Source: Maribrevibacterium harenarium
GTDB lineage: Bacteria > Pseudomonadota > Gammaproteobacteria > Pseudomonadales > Marinomonadaceae
Assembly: GCF_006385675.1 (NCBI RefSeq)
Contig: NZ_VFRR01000034.1
Location: forward strand, 1 to 33,548
Length of the DNA: 33,548 nt
Direction: 5' to 3'
Position numbers and translations under genes: made by a program. Positions 1 through 12,100 of this stretch are shown here, piece by piece. The stretch's first letter is position 1, and each line of letters opens with the position of its first letter. The notes beneath the pieces were generated by a model. The model saw only the letters and a program-made list of their open reading frames with translations, was not told the DNA's origin and searched no databases.

Positions 1-1
1 G

Positions 2-3000
2 ATTGGCATTCACCAAGATATCTCGGCCAGCGGCTAGGCTTGTATGGCCTGCTGTATTAGTGACCGTACCGCCTAGCGTCAGGTCAGACGTCAAACCACC
101 TGCGCTCAATAACAAGTTGCCCGCTACGCTCACGCCGGTGTCGTCTGCATCGCCTTCATTAATGGTGATAGAACCCGCAGTAGTTTGTAGTACCGCAGCG
201 CCGGTAGAGATCAAATCACTCTGTGCTGCATCAGTATTGCTGCTGCTTGTGATCGTGCCGTCTGCTTTCACACGGTTAGTGGTGATCGCTGCTAGCTGAT
301 CCACCGTAATACTGTCTGCTTCAGTGATAAATAGACCGCCGGTGCCGACGTTCACACTCAAGTTGGTGACGCTGGTTTCCATATGGTTGTCAGTGGCACC
401 AAACGCACCGGTGATGTTGACGCGAAGGTCTTGCGCCGCCACATCCGTATCGGTTGTGCCGCTATCAGTGATGCTGTTGGCAATTAAGCTTACATCGCCA
501 TTAGTCGTGCTCAGCGCACCCAGTGACAAGTCACCGGTGATGTTGTAACGGATATTGCCGTCTGTAGTCGTCACGGTTGCGCCGTCCGTCATGGTGGCAT
601 TACCACCAGCTTGAACATCAACATGACCTGCAGTGGTGTCGATATCACCCGCCGCTGCTTGTGTGAAGTCATTGCCTGCCAACACCGTGATATGACCAGA
701 ACCCGCGTTTAGTCCGCTGTTCAGAGCCAACAGAGCCAAGTCACCGTCTGCATGCTTGGTTTCAAGACGTACGTTGCCTGTACCTGCTGCGGTAATCGCA
801 TTGGCTGCAGAGTCTGTGCCACCGTTAACGGTCAAGTTGCCCGCGGTCACGGTAATCACAATCGCGCCGTTTGCGCTGGTCACAAGATCTTCTTGGCCGT
901 TGGTTTGCTCACTTAGGTTTGCATCCAGACCCGTGCTATCCACACGCTGTACAGTCGTCGATACATTATCAACGATCAGGCCAGAGGTCTCAGCAACGAA
1001 TAGACCGTCGGCTGCCGCACTCGCTGCCATCGTACCTACAGCAGTATTCAAGACATTGGCACTGCTACCAATGCCGCTGCCGGCGGTCATCATTAAGCCG
1101 CTAGCAGTAATCAGACTATTGCCATCCAAATCGGCAATGTCGGTACCAGCAACAAGATTCAGGCTACCTGTATCGACGTTAATGGTTTCGGTTGTGATAT
1201 TGCCGGAAGTGGCTTTCACAGACGCATCACCATTGGTGGTGGTCAGACTAGTGCCATCCGCCATGGTGACGTTGCGGCCTGCCAACACATCGATGGTTTT
1301 GCCCGAGCCAGCCGTGCTGATGTCCGCATTTTGCAATACATCTTGACCGGCATTTAGGCTGATATGGCCTGCAGAGCTGCTTACCGTACCGCCTAGAGTC
1401 AGGTCAGATGTCGCCCCCGTTGCTTGTAGTAATAAGTTACCAACTGCGGAGACTGCACCGGTGCTGACTGAGGTAATCGAGCCTGCCACAGAGCGTAAGA
1501 CTAGATCAGCACCAGAGGTCACGTTCGACAAGGAAGCATCACTAGAGACCGAAGACGTTACCGTGCCGTCAGTTTTCACCAAGTTGGTATCAATTGCGGT
1601 TGCAGTCAAAGACAGGTCTGTTTGCTCAAGTACATACAAGCCACCCGCTGTCGCAACAGCAGACAGTTGTTTTGCTTCGACGGCTAATTGTTTGTCTTGA
1701 GCTGCGATGTTTTGGGCGGCGCTTAAGCGTAATTCGTTAGCGTAAACATCAACGTTGGTATTCGATGTCGCATCCGCATCGATCAAAGCACCACTCGCAC
1801 TGACAAGGCTGACCGCACCCCAAGAGGCTTGCTGCGTTAAACTTGAACCAGAACGATCGCTGTTAGTACGCGCATCCACCACACCGATGGTCAAATTACC
1901 ATCGGCTGCGACACGAACATTACCCGCATTGGTAATGATGGTGGTACCGCTGCCCATGGTTACTGTGCTGCTAGAGCCTGTAGCCATGATGTTGACATCA
2001 CCACTGGTCGCTGCCGAGCCTGTGGTGACATCACCCGCATCGGTCATGGTGACATTGCCGGTCGCTTTCAACGACACATTACCGGAACCGGAGCTGATCG
2101 CTGCGCCGACAGACAAGGCACCGCTTTGTGTATCCACTAACAGGTTGCCGTTGCCCGCGACACTAATGGCTTGATCTAGGCTGATATTGCCCGACTTGCC
2201 GACCAACACCACATCGTCATTGGTCGCGTCGGCACTGTCATTACTGATGGTCACCCCAGAAAGCGCACTACCTGCGGTGCTGTTCGATGTTGAGCCTGTC
2301 GCTGCAACTTGTTTCACCACCACATCATTGACCGAGCCTAGACTCAAGACGGTGCTTTCTGTGATGTAAGCACCACCTTCAGACACACTCATTGCCAGTG
2401 TCTGAACTTCGGTTTCAATATGATCTGAGCCTTCACCGATAGACTGACCCGCACTCATGCGCAGTGTATTGGCGTACACATCTACTGTGGTATCACCGCT
2501 TGTCGCCGCATCGGTAATGGTGCCACTCGTTGCTTTAACCGATAGCGATCCCCAAGACGCTTGTGAGGTCAAGGTCGCAGGGTTGGCGTTGCGGTCAGAA
2601 TCAGCGCGAAGATCTACCGCGCCCAATACCACGCTAGTCGCTGCATCAAAGCGCGCATTACCCGCGTTGGTGCGCGCCGTAGCATTTGACGCCATGGTAA
2701 TGGCACCACCAGACGCCAAGACTTGTAATGTTTCACCAGCTTTCAAGGTACTAAAGACCGTGTTTGCAGCCATTGTCACCGACGTATTTGCCAACAGACT
2801 GATAGAACCATTTGTGGTTTGGATGTTTTTGTTTAGTGTCAGATCTTTACCCGCACCTTGAGCATCCAAACGTACGTTACCTGTGGTGCCTGTTGTATTG
2901 ATCGCACCATCAGCGGTCAAACCACCATTCGACATGGTCAGAACCACATCACCACCGGTACCACTCATGGTAATGCCACTACTCAATACCGATAGATCGG

Positions 3001-3100
3001 TATTTTCGGTAATGAATAATCCACCATTATTGCTGTTGGTCGCCGTTAGGCCGGCGATCTGAGTTTTCAGCGCGGTATCAGACTCACCTATACCGTTATC
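2..3100 (-). repeat. Five G-G-L-F-x-x-E super-repeats of 212-244 residues
   Basis: Five related units are marked by the motif [GD]-G-[LA]-[FY]-[VI]-x-E, at 3005-3025, 2357-2377, 1625-1645, 989-1009 and 320-340. Spacings are 648, 732, 636 and 669 bp, that is 216, 244, 212 and 223 residues. Just before each motif is an I-x-[TA]-x-V-x-x-[LM] stretch; after it come L-x-[LV], then a V-x-x-[DT]-G or S-S loop and the beta-helix. The rest of each unit is beta-helix with A-G-N-[LV]-x-L, D-L-[TA]-L, G-H-[IV]-[ST]-L and V-T-M-x-D-[GA]-x-x-[VL]-T-T. The last unit continues beyond the window edge. The array is the probable distal part of the rod. I recall the G-G-L-F-V-T-E motif from other giant repeat proteins. 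Confidence 0.85.
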
Positions 3101-6100
3101 GGCGGTCAAGGTGACGGTTGCGGTTTCACCGGACAAGTTGTAAGTACCGCTAAAGCCAGATGTCGCACGAATGTAACCGGTTTGTCCGGTACCCGTGCCC
3201 GCTGTGTTACCCGCAGTCATGGTGATAGCAGTTTGCGCATTCACGGTGCTGAGGCTAATGTTTTGACCGGCGGTGTAACTGACCGAGCCGCCATTGGCAT
3301 TGGTGCTCACACCATTCGTCATAACAATGTTGGTGTCTGCTTCGAAGGTGATCAAGCCACCCACGCTAGTCACATTACCACTTTGTGCAATATTGGCAGA
3401 CTGAGAGGTTAGCGTGATGTTACCGGCGCCAGACGCACTGATGATACCGGCACTGCTGTTGCTGATTTGCCCGTCTGCAAGCAAGGTAATTGCACCAGAC
3501 GTCGAGCTAATAACATGATTGATGGTAATAGTCTTACCATCATCCAACACTTTATAACTAGCCGATGCTGGGTCTTCACCTGACTCATCCGCAGTGGTGC
3601 CAGCAACAAGCGCAATCGCTCCCGTTCCAGATGTGGTAATACCGGAACCAGCACTACCTGCGGCTAATATGGTAATATTACCTGCTTCGGTGCTGATAGT
3701 GATGTCACCAGTGCCCACCCCGCTTGATTGGCTGATACGTTTGATATTCAGGTTACTAGTGACATCTTTCGTGTCGGTTGGCGAATCGTAGGATTCGGTG
3801 TGAATACGAATATCGCCATCGCCATCATTTATTACATCTAGGGTATTAACCGCAGTCCACCAAAGAGATACGCCGTCTTCTGCTACTACAGTTAAGTTAT
3901 CTGCAACGATCAGTTCATGATTGTCGTTATCGAAGCTGCTGTTTTCTTGCAGTACCGCACCCGACTCAGAGTATAGGGTAATATTAGACAAAGCATTATC
4001 GTTGGCATTCGCTGCCTGGATATTGTTCTTAATGGTAATGTTATTCACTGCATCCAGTGTTATATCGCCCAAAATACGCAGTGTGTAACCAGAATTTGAG
4101 TAATCCTCAACCGTGATGTTATTACCAAAGACCTCTAGCTCATCTCGAAGCGTTGCTTGTTCAGAGTAGTTGATCGCACCAATACGCACGTTACCGGAAG
4201 TCGATTTCGCGTGGCTGGTCAAATCATCTTGGTGACCAATCACGATCTTCGTAAAGCCATCGGCAAACGCTTGAATCTCAGTGTTATCGATGTTCAAAGT
4301 GTTCAAGGTAACGCTTGATGGAGGTGTCCCTAACTCTATGTTGTTGCCCACTGTAGATGGTCGTAGTGTCACGGTACCGGTACCCACGATGGATTCCTGA
4401 CCACCTTTCAAGCTGATCTCATCACCTTCTACCAGTAAATTACCACCGCCATTTAGGTTAACGCCTTTCTCAAATACAACTTGGTCCGCGCCATAGATCA
4501 GCAGATCGCCGCCGTTGTTCAACGTGACAGCTTGGTTGAACGTGACCGTACCCTCTGCGTAAATAATCAGATCACCGTCAACTGTCACTTCGTTATGGAA
4601 AGTAACATTGTTTGGATTGTTTCCGCTCACCCCTTGAATGGTGAGTTTTTCTAGTGGATCAGTATTACCAACTTGTGTCCAGATAACGATGTTATCTGGT
4701 GCTTGAAGCACAAGTTCATCCGCGATGGCGTCACTATTACCATTCATAAAGTGTGCAGAGGATGTACCGATCTGCATCTGACCTGCACCATCTGAGCCGG
4801 CCGTGTAGATACGCTCAGAATCACCAGAGGCTCCTTGTACTTCTAAGGAGTCATTGATAAACACATCCCCTGAAACTGTCACATCAGCATTCATAAATAC
4901 CGTATGACCAGAGCCATCGATTAAGAGAGATGAATCCCCTTCCAACACTAAATCAGTGTTGATGTAGATCTTACCGCCCAGTACCGGGTTACGAAGTACA
5001 AGGTTGTCATTCACCACAACTTTTTCACTGGTTCCAGTTTCATCACCAATGTAGATCTTACTACTCGAGTTGGTGTCACCAATAACAATCGCACTAAAGC
5101 CATCTTGGAAATTAGCGATTTCAGAGTTGTCGATGTGCAAGAGCTCATCTTCAACAAAAGTACTACCTAACGTTAAATCACCCACCAAAATCGAACGATC
5201 GGTTTCGACCGGTTTCACCGAAAGCACGGCGCCCGCAGAACGCACAGACTCAGTGATTTCCAACTTGTTAGAAACAAGTACTATGTCTTCGCCCCCGGCA
5301 TCCACGGCAGCAGCGATACTTTGCGAACCACTTAACGATTTAATGTCAGTACTACCACCACGCGTACCGGTTGCCTTAGTGTCCTCAATAACTTGAACAT
5401 CACCCGTCACAATTACCGAGATATCTAAACGCTCACTACTAGATACGGTCAATTTCGCCGCATCCACCACAATCGCCATTGGGCTATAAGTGAAACCAGA
5501 TACACGCTGACCAATCTGGTCGCGAGCACTGATGATTAATTGACCTTGGGTCTGCAGGTAGGCACCATCTGCTGCACGCAACACTTGATTGTTGGCAATG
5601 TGGCTAGCAATTTGGTAATCCTCAATCTTCGCGGTTTTGATTTCACCGGTTGCCGCGTTAACAGAGAACTTACCATTGTATAGTGTCCATTCAATTTCGC
5701 TATCGAAGCTGGCGCCATCTAAACGCCAATCGGTGTAGGTGATGTAGCTTTGGTTGTTCAATACCGAGCCCGCAGGCGTCGCCATACGGATGGTACCTTC
5801 ACCCGCTACACGCACACCGGCGCTCAGAATAATATCGCCGCCCTCTGCGGTCAGAACAACGCTGTTCAACGCGGTTGTGCTAGTGCGAATATCACTATCT
5901 AGATCGATGCCAGAGCCGACGCCTGCCGCATAAATCGCTACGGATCCTGTAGTCGCTGTCACACCTTTATCTTGAATAACAATACCGCCATCCAAGGTCG
6001 ACAAACTGGTCACACCAGCGCCAGATTGCTTCACTTGATCGATGGTCAAAGCACCACTATTGATCAACTGCACCGCGCCGGATGCACTATTGACAATATC

Positions 6101-9100
6101 CACAGACGATACGTTGACATCAATGCTGTCGGTATTACCAAAGCCTTTGGCACTGGTCACCACAAGATCCGCATTAGCCGCATCGATATCTAACTGACCA
6201 TCACCGGAGTCGATGATCTCACCGCCAGTCGCGGTCAGTGTTAATAAGCCTTCGTAGGAAGTCGATAGTTTGCCTAGGGTAATATCCGCTGCTGCCGACA
6301 CAGCTAATTGACCTGAACCGGCTTTGACGATGGTCTGGTCGTTCATGGCGACAGAGCCCGCACTTGACGTGAAGGTCAATGCGCCATTCGCAGACGTAAT
6401 ATCCGCACTGTCTGCCAAGGTCATGTTTCCAGCAGAAGACAAGGTAACCGCACCGGTGCCAGAAGTAATCGCGCCGGTCAGTGCCATGGTACCGGTAGTC
6501 GATGCTAGAGCTAGGGTCGCATCAGTCGCCAAGTTTAGATTCGCGGCAAGTGTGATATTGCCGGTAGAAGAGATATCGATGGCTTTACCGCCATTTGCCA
6601 TTTTATCGATGACCAAGGTGCCGGTATTTTCAATGTCAACTACGCCAGTGGTCGTCACGCTAATACGATCGGTATTAGTAATACCGGTTACTGCACCACT
6701 TGCCACAATCGTCATTTCTGACACGGCCGCAGGCGCATTAGCAAAGGTCACTTTACCGGTGGCATTGATAGTGACGCTACCCGCCGAGCCGGTGAAACTG
6801 CTGATCGTGACATCACCATCCACGTTCAACAGCACATCGCCGCCGTTCATCGCCAGGTTGGAAATCGTTAAATCGCCAGTTTGGGTAACGGTCAAATCCC
6901 CAGTACCTGTGACATTGGCAGACAATGTCGACAATTCCGACGTCAACGCCACACTGTCCTTGGAGTTGATACTAACGGTGTTAGCGGTGATCTTACCGCC
7001 CAAGGCGATACCACCGTTGGTTGAGGTCAAGCTGACCGTGCCAGTGTCACCCACATCAAGAGCTTCCACGATGACCAGATCATCGCCCGCTTTCAACTGG
7101 ATGATCTCACCATCTTTGGTTGGCAAGGCAACAACCGAAAGTGCTTTGGTTGATTCAAGGGCAAAGTTACCCGCTGGACGCACTGGTAGAATCAACACGT
7201 AGTCTTCGGTCACTTTGATAGAGTCGAGTTCACCGATAGATGCCGTAGAGGATGCCGTAAATGGCGTGTTTGCCACCACAGCAGTGAGCGTTAGGGTTTT
7301 CGCTGCTGCATCAGTCACCACGGTAACCACGCCGTCTGCTTCAATAGCAGATTTCAACGCCGTCATATTTTCTGACCAAGACGCTTTATTCACCTCATAA
7401 GTCTTGGCACCAATAGTGACCGAGTAGGTAGTCTTAGTTGACGCGTCACCAGTGAAGGAAACTTGGCTCACTTGCTTTTGCAGTGAACCAGCGTTTTGTG
7501 TCGTGTTGGAGAACATGACATTAGATACTGCATCGGTAGCAGTGCGAGATAGTTTTACCTGATCAAGCGTGAAGGAGTCATTGATAACATCCGCTTTAAC
7601 CTTCAGCACACCAGCGTCATTGGATGCGGTCACCACATCTTTCTGGGCTGAAGCATTAATGGCAGTGACCATTTGGTCAACTAAACTGGTACGAGTGGTA
7701 CCTGTAGCGGTGACAGAGACAGTAGTTGTGCCCTCTAGACGAAGGGAGAACACATCTCCCACCGCAGGGGTGTAACCACTATCAAGCTGAACGGCTTGCT
7801 CTTCGTATGCGCTGAGACCCGCATTGGTCTTAGTGCTTGCAGAGGCAATCGCACTGTTCATTCCACCGTAAGCCGCCACGTTAAAGGCCGTATTCACCGC
7901 ACCAGAGACTGTGAATACACCACTATCAGCGTCGCTGGTTACCGTGTAGCCCGCTGTTTGCAACGAGGTGGTCAGTGCTGAGTAAACATCTGCTGTCGTT
8001 GCGACTACGGGGTTGGTAACGGCAAGAGACAAGGCTGAAACCGTAATGCCTGTCTTAGCGGTAAAGGTTAATGTGCGTGTTGCTGCATCACCCACAACCG
8101 TGATCAAGGCAGAGGTATCAAAGCCGTCCATTTGACCGGCATAGTTCGCGGCCGCGGTATCGGCATCAAAAATAATTGCCCAAGTGTCGCCAGTAACTGG
8201 GCGAATGGTAAAGGTTTCAGTTGACGGAGTTGTCCCGTTAGTACCGGTTACCGTGATTTGGTATTCATAGCCATCCGCAATAGCGGTAGTTAAATTGTCC
8301 GCAAATTGAATGCTGGTGGTACCAGTAACCGTACCCTGGCTCGCAACGGCTTCGCTCTTAGCTCCAGACGCTGAGTACACCACCCCATCAATCACCACTT
8401 GGTACGTGCTGGCTTTATCGATGGTGGTATCCATCACAAAGAGGCTGGTTTGGGCTTTATCTGCTGCAGCCGTCTGAAGGGTCAATGCGCTGCCACTGGT
8501 TGTGGTGGTCACGCCATTGGTCGCTAGCTGTGCTGACAATAATGTGCGTAGATCCGCTTCTGTTGCATCAGCACCTAATTGCGCGTATTTCACTGTACCA
8601 CCGCTTGCCTTGGTGTAAGCAGCATCGGTAAATCGAGTTGCACCAGTGTCAGCCACCTTAGCCGTGATGGTGATGGTTCGCGTCGCATCATCCGTTACAA
8701 CTGACAAGTCGGTGCCATGGTCGTTCGTAATTTGATCAGAAAAACCAGTCAGTATTTCTGCCCATGTTGGCGTGTTGTCGGCTGTAACGGTATAGCTATC
8801 ACCCGCAACCGATAAGCTATAAGTGAAACCGGCTAACGGATTCAGATCACCAAAGACAATTTTATCGCTCTGGGCGATACCAGCAGTAGTAACTTCACCT
8901 GTATCAGCATCAACAACAGCGTCCTTCGCTGCCGTTGAAGTAATGGTCGCTGCACCCGCTGCAATTTCAGTTGGCGTAGAGCCATTAGCAAAGATCTTGT
9001 AGTCCTTGCCATCAACGGTGATAGAGAACACCGCATCATTTGCCATGCTACTTCCGCTCAACACAAGCGGCGTCATAGAAACAGTCTGGTTGGCAGTGTT

Positions 9101-12100
9101 AGCGGTTAAGGTCAGCTTACGTGCCGTCGCATCGACTACAATGCTGGCGTCATCGTACAGACCATGGCTTGCCACAATCTTCGCTTTTAAATTGCTTAGC
9201 ACTTCCGTCCATGTCGCATCCGCATCGGAAGTGTAAGTAATGAAGACAGGGTCATAAACTTTGGTGCTGTCCAGTGTTTTTGTGGTTTGACCGAAGCTGA
9301 CAATGTAAGTACCGTTGTTTAATAGAGCGCCGGTATCGGCAAAGCTAATTTCGTTGACTTGTTTCACCAACGAACCAGCCGCGACGGTAGTGGATGTGCG
9401 ACGCACGCCGTCTTCCGTCAAGTCCGTGACGGTAGAGCCTGAGATAGATAGATTACTCACAGTGAAAGCAGAGTTCTCTGCACCCACTAATGATATTTTG
9501 AAGGCGGACGTGTCCGGTGTCGCTGTTACGATTTCCGACGTTTGCTGAAGTTTGTAGGCAAACGCCGTGAGTAGCGAACTCCAGTCCGCCGTGACAACAA
9601 CGCTATTCACGGTTTCGCCAATGCTGACGGATACCGGCGTAGTTCCCACCGTTGCAGACACAGTTAAACCATCGGTAATCACAAAGCTGCTTTGGAATGT
9701 AATATCTGTGGTCTGCGCTTGGTTTGATCCGGCTTCCGTTTGTGTTTCTGTCGTTGACGACGCACCGCCACCGCCCGCGGTCGCTAGACCGGTCGCTGTT
9801 TGCTGAGTGGAACCGGTTTTGTAGCCGGTCGCCGACACAGTACGTGTTTCGATAGTCGTCGACGCGCCTTTATCGTCGGCACTGGTTAGCTTGGTGTAGG
9901 AAACTTTTCCATCCCCTTCACGTAACGTGATGGAGTAGGCAAACGCATCCGCATCCACATCATCAAATGCCAATGTGCCGTTTGTGACAACCGCACCAGT
10001 GGAGCTATTAACGAAGGATTTCCAGTTGGCATCCGTAGTTAATGGTAAGCCTGAGGTGCTACTGATAACGATCGCTGGTAGCTCAAGAATCGTCCCTTTC
10101 GCATCCAGAGTAATGTTGCCTGAGGTTTTCACCGCCCCTTGAATAGCGCCTGCTTCAACACGGTCAACATACAAGTTTTGACCAGCATACAGAGCAATAT
10201 TGTCGCCACCGGCGATGTTCTGTACATCGCGAGCCCATAGGTGGCCACCGGCTTTGATGGTGATAGCGCCGTCTTTCGCTTCCACGCCTTTGACAAACAA
10301 CGAATCAGCTTCGTTAATTTCAATGTTGCCGGAGCTTGTCGAGTTTGCCGTAACAGACTCGACTAGCGTATTAATCTGGATCGATTGGGTGGTATTAACG
10401 GTTAAATCATCCGCAATAAAGACCGAAGCGCCATCAGACGTAATACTATTAGCAGTTACCGACATAGCATTGGTGGCACCGACAATACCGCCAGCTACAG
10501 TCAGCGCACCACCGATATTGAGGTCAACATTGGCGGCAGGATTGTACTGTTGTAAGCCACCAATAAAGCCACTTAAATTCCAAGCGTTGGTAATGTTTAC
10601 TTCAATGTCTTTCGCCGCACGCATTTCGAAGTAAGATGCTTTTAGGTCGGTGGTCTTGATGGTGATATAGCCAGTCGCTTGCTCAGAAACCGCAATCGTG
10701 CCAGTAGACTGGTTTGTATTGATCGCAGTTTTCGAGGTCGCTATACCTCTCGCCGTGATCAGTACACTACCGATCTTGCCATCACCATTAGTACCATTGT
10801 CTTTGGCGACGATGGTACCGCCGATCAGTACGTCTTTAGCAGAGATCAGTTCAAGATGATCTTTCACCGTCAAGGTACCGTTCAAAGACAGCACTTCGCC
10901 GGTTTCGATAATGATCGAGTTGGAGGTTAAGTTGCCTGGCAGAACCCCCGTCTTATTATCGCTAGTCGTACCAAATAGGAATTTCTCACCGGCACGGTAT
11001 TCCATGGATTCCGGTGCATTGAAGAAGCGATACAAATCTACCGTACCTGCTACGGCGCTGAAACCGATGCCCTTGCTGTACTGTAAGCTATCGGTCGGAG
11101 TCGTTGCGTAATCCGTTGGTGTCGTAACTTGAATATCACCGTTATCACTTTGTAGGCGAATGTATTCACCGCGTACCAAGGCATCCGCTAGGATGAATAG
11201 GTTATTTTCCGCGATCAGCTCAACTTTGGTGTTGTTGCTCTTAACCGTGTTCGCATCTTTCACTAACAGACCTTTGGTTGCTTCAAGCTCACCATCAAAG
11301 TCCGTTATGGAGATGTCACCTGCCGTCGTCGAAGCGTCCAACTTGTTAAGTGCAACTTCTAATCCGGTAATGCCTTTGGCTGCCGATACGATTAACTCGT
11401 CAGCAACTAAGTCAACACCATCATCCGTAGAACCCTCGGTCACCGCACCACCAGTAGAGGTCAAGGTAACCGTGCCAGCAGAAGTAACGGAGCTCAGCTC
11501 TTTATCAACCAACACACCATCCACGAGGTCTTTGATGGTGTAGCTAGCGCCATCCTCAAGATAGATACCCGCAACTAGCTGATTGACAGCAATATTGCCC
11601 GCCGCTGTGATGGTCACATCACTGGTCGCCGCATTGGCCGCCATAATCAATTTATCAACGGTCACCGCACCCTCAGCAGTCATGGTGAAGGCACCATTTT
11701 GGATGGTGGATTCGGTGATGCGCAGAGAGCGCGTACTTTGGTTAATCACAGCCGTACTGGAAGCGGCGTTTTGCACGGCCATCGATAATTGGTTGGCTGC
11801 TATGTTGACGTTGGTTAACGTCAAGGACTCAACCGACAAGACATCAGCCGTCACCAGTGAAGAGGTGACATCGGATGCAGAACGCGCCACTTGTCCTTGT
11901 GCTTTCAAGGTAACATCACCACGGCCAGCAGATGTCACCAAACCAACCGTCAAATCAGATCCACTTGTGGCCGCTTTAGGCTTATAGGTTTGTAGCAGAA
12001 TATCGTTTAAATCTGACGTGCCTTTAGCAACAACCTTGGTCGCAATCATGTCACCAATAGTCGAAATGGCAATGCCACCATCATTGGCAGAGACATCCAC

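Noticed and set aside
6324..7202. Plus-strand ORF of 292 codons, and similar plus-strand ORFs at 17535-18158, 756-1346 and elsewhere
   Set aside because: They are antisense shadows. In that register a stop arises only where the giant protein has Tyr, or His/Gln after a codon ending in T, and these residues are rare outside the aromatic regions. The shadows accordingly thin out in the Tyr-rich stretches at 18600-20290 and 12900-14500. Their products are low-complexity Val/Pro/Ser/Ala strings with no family signature.
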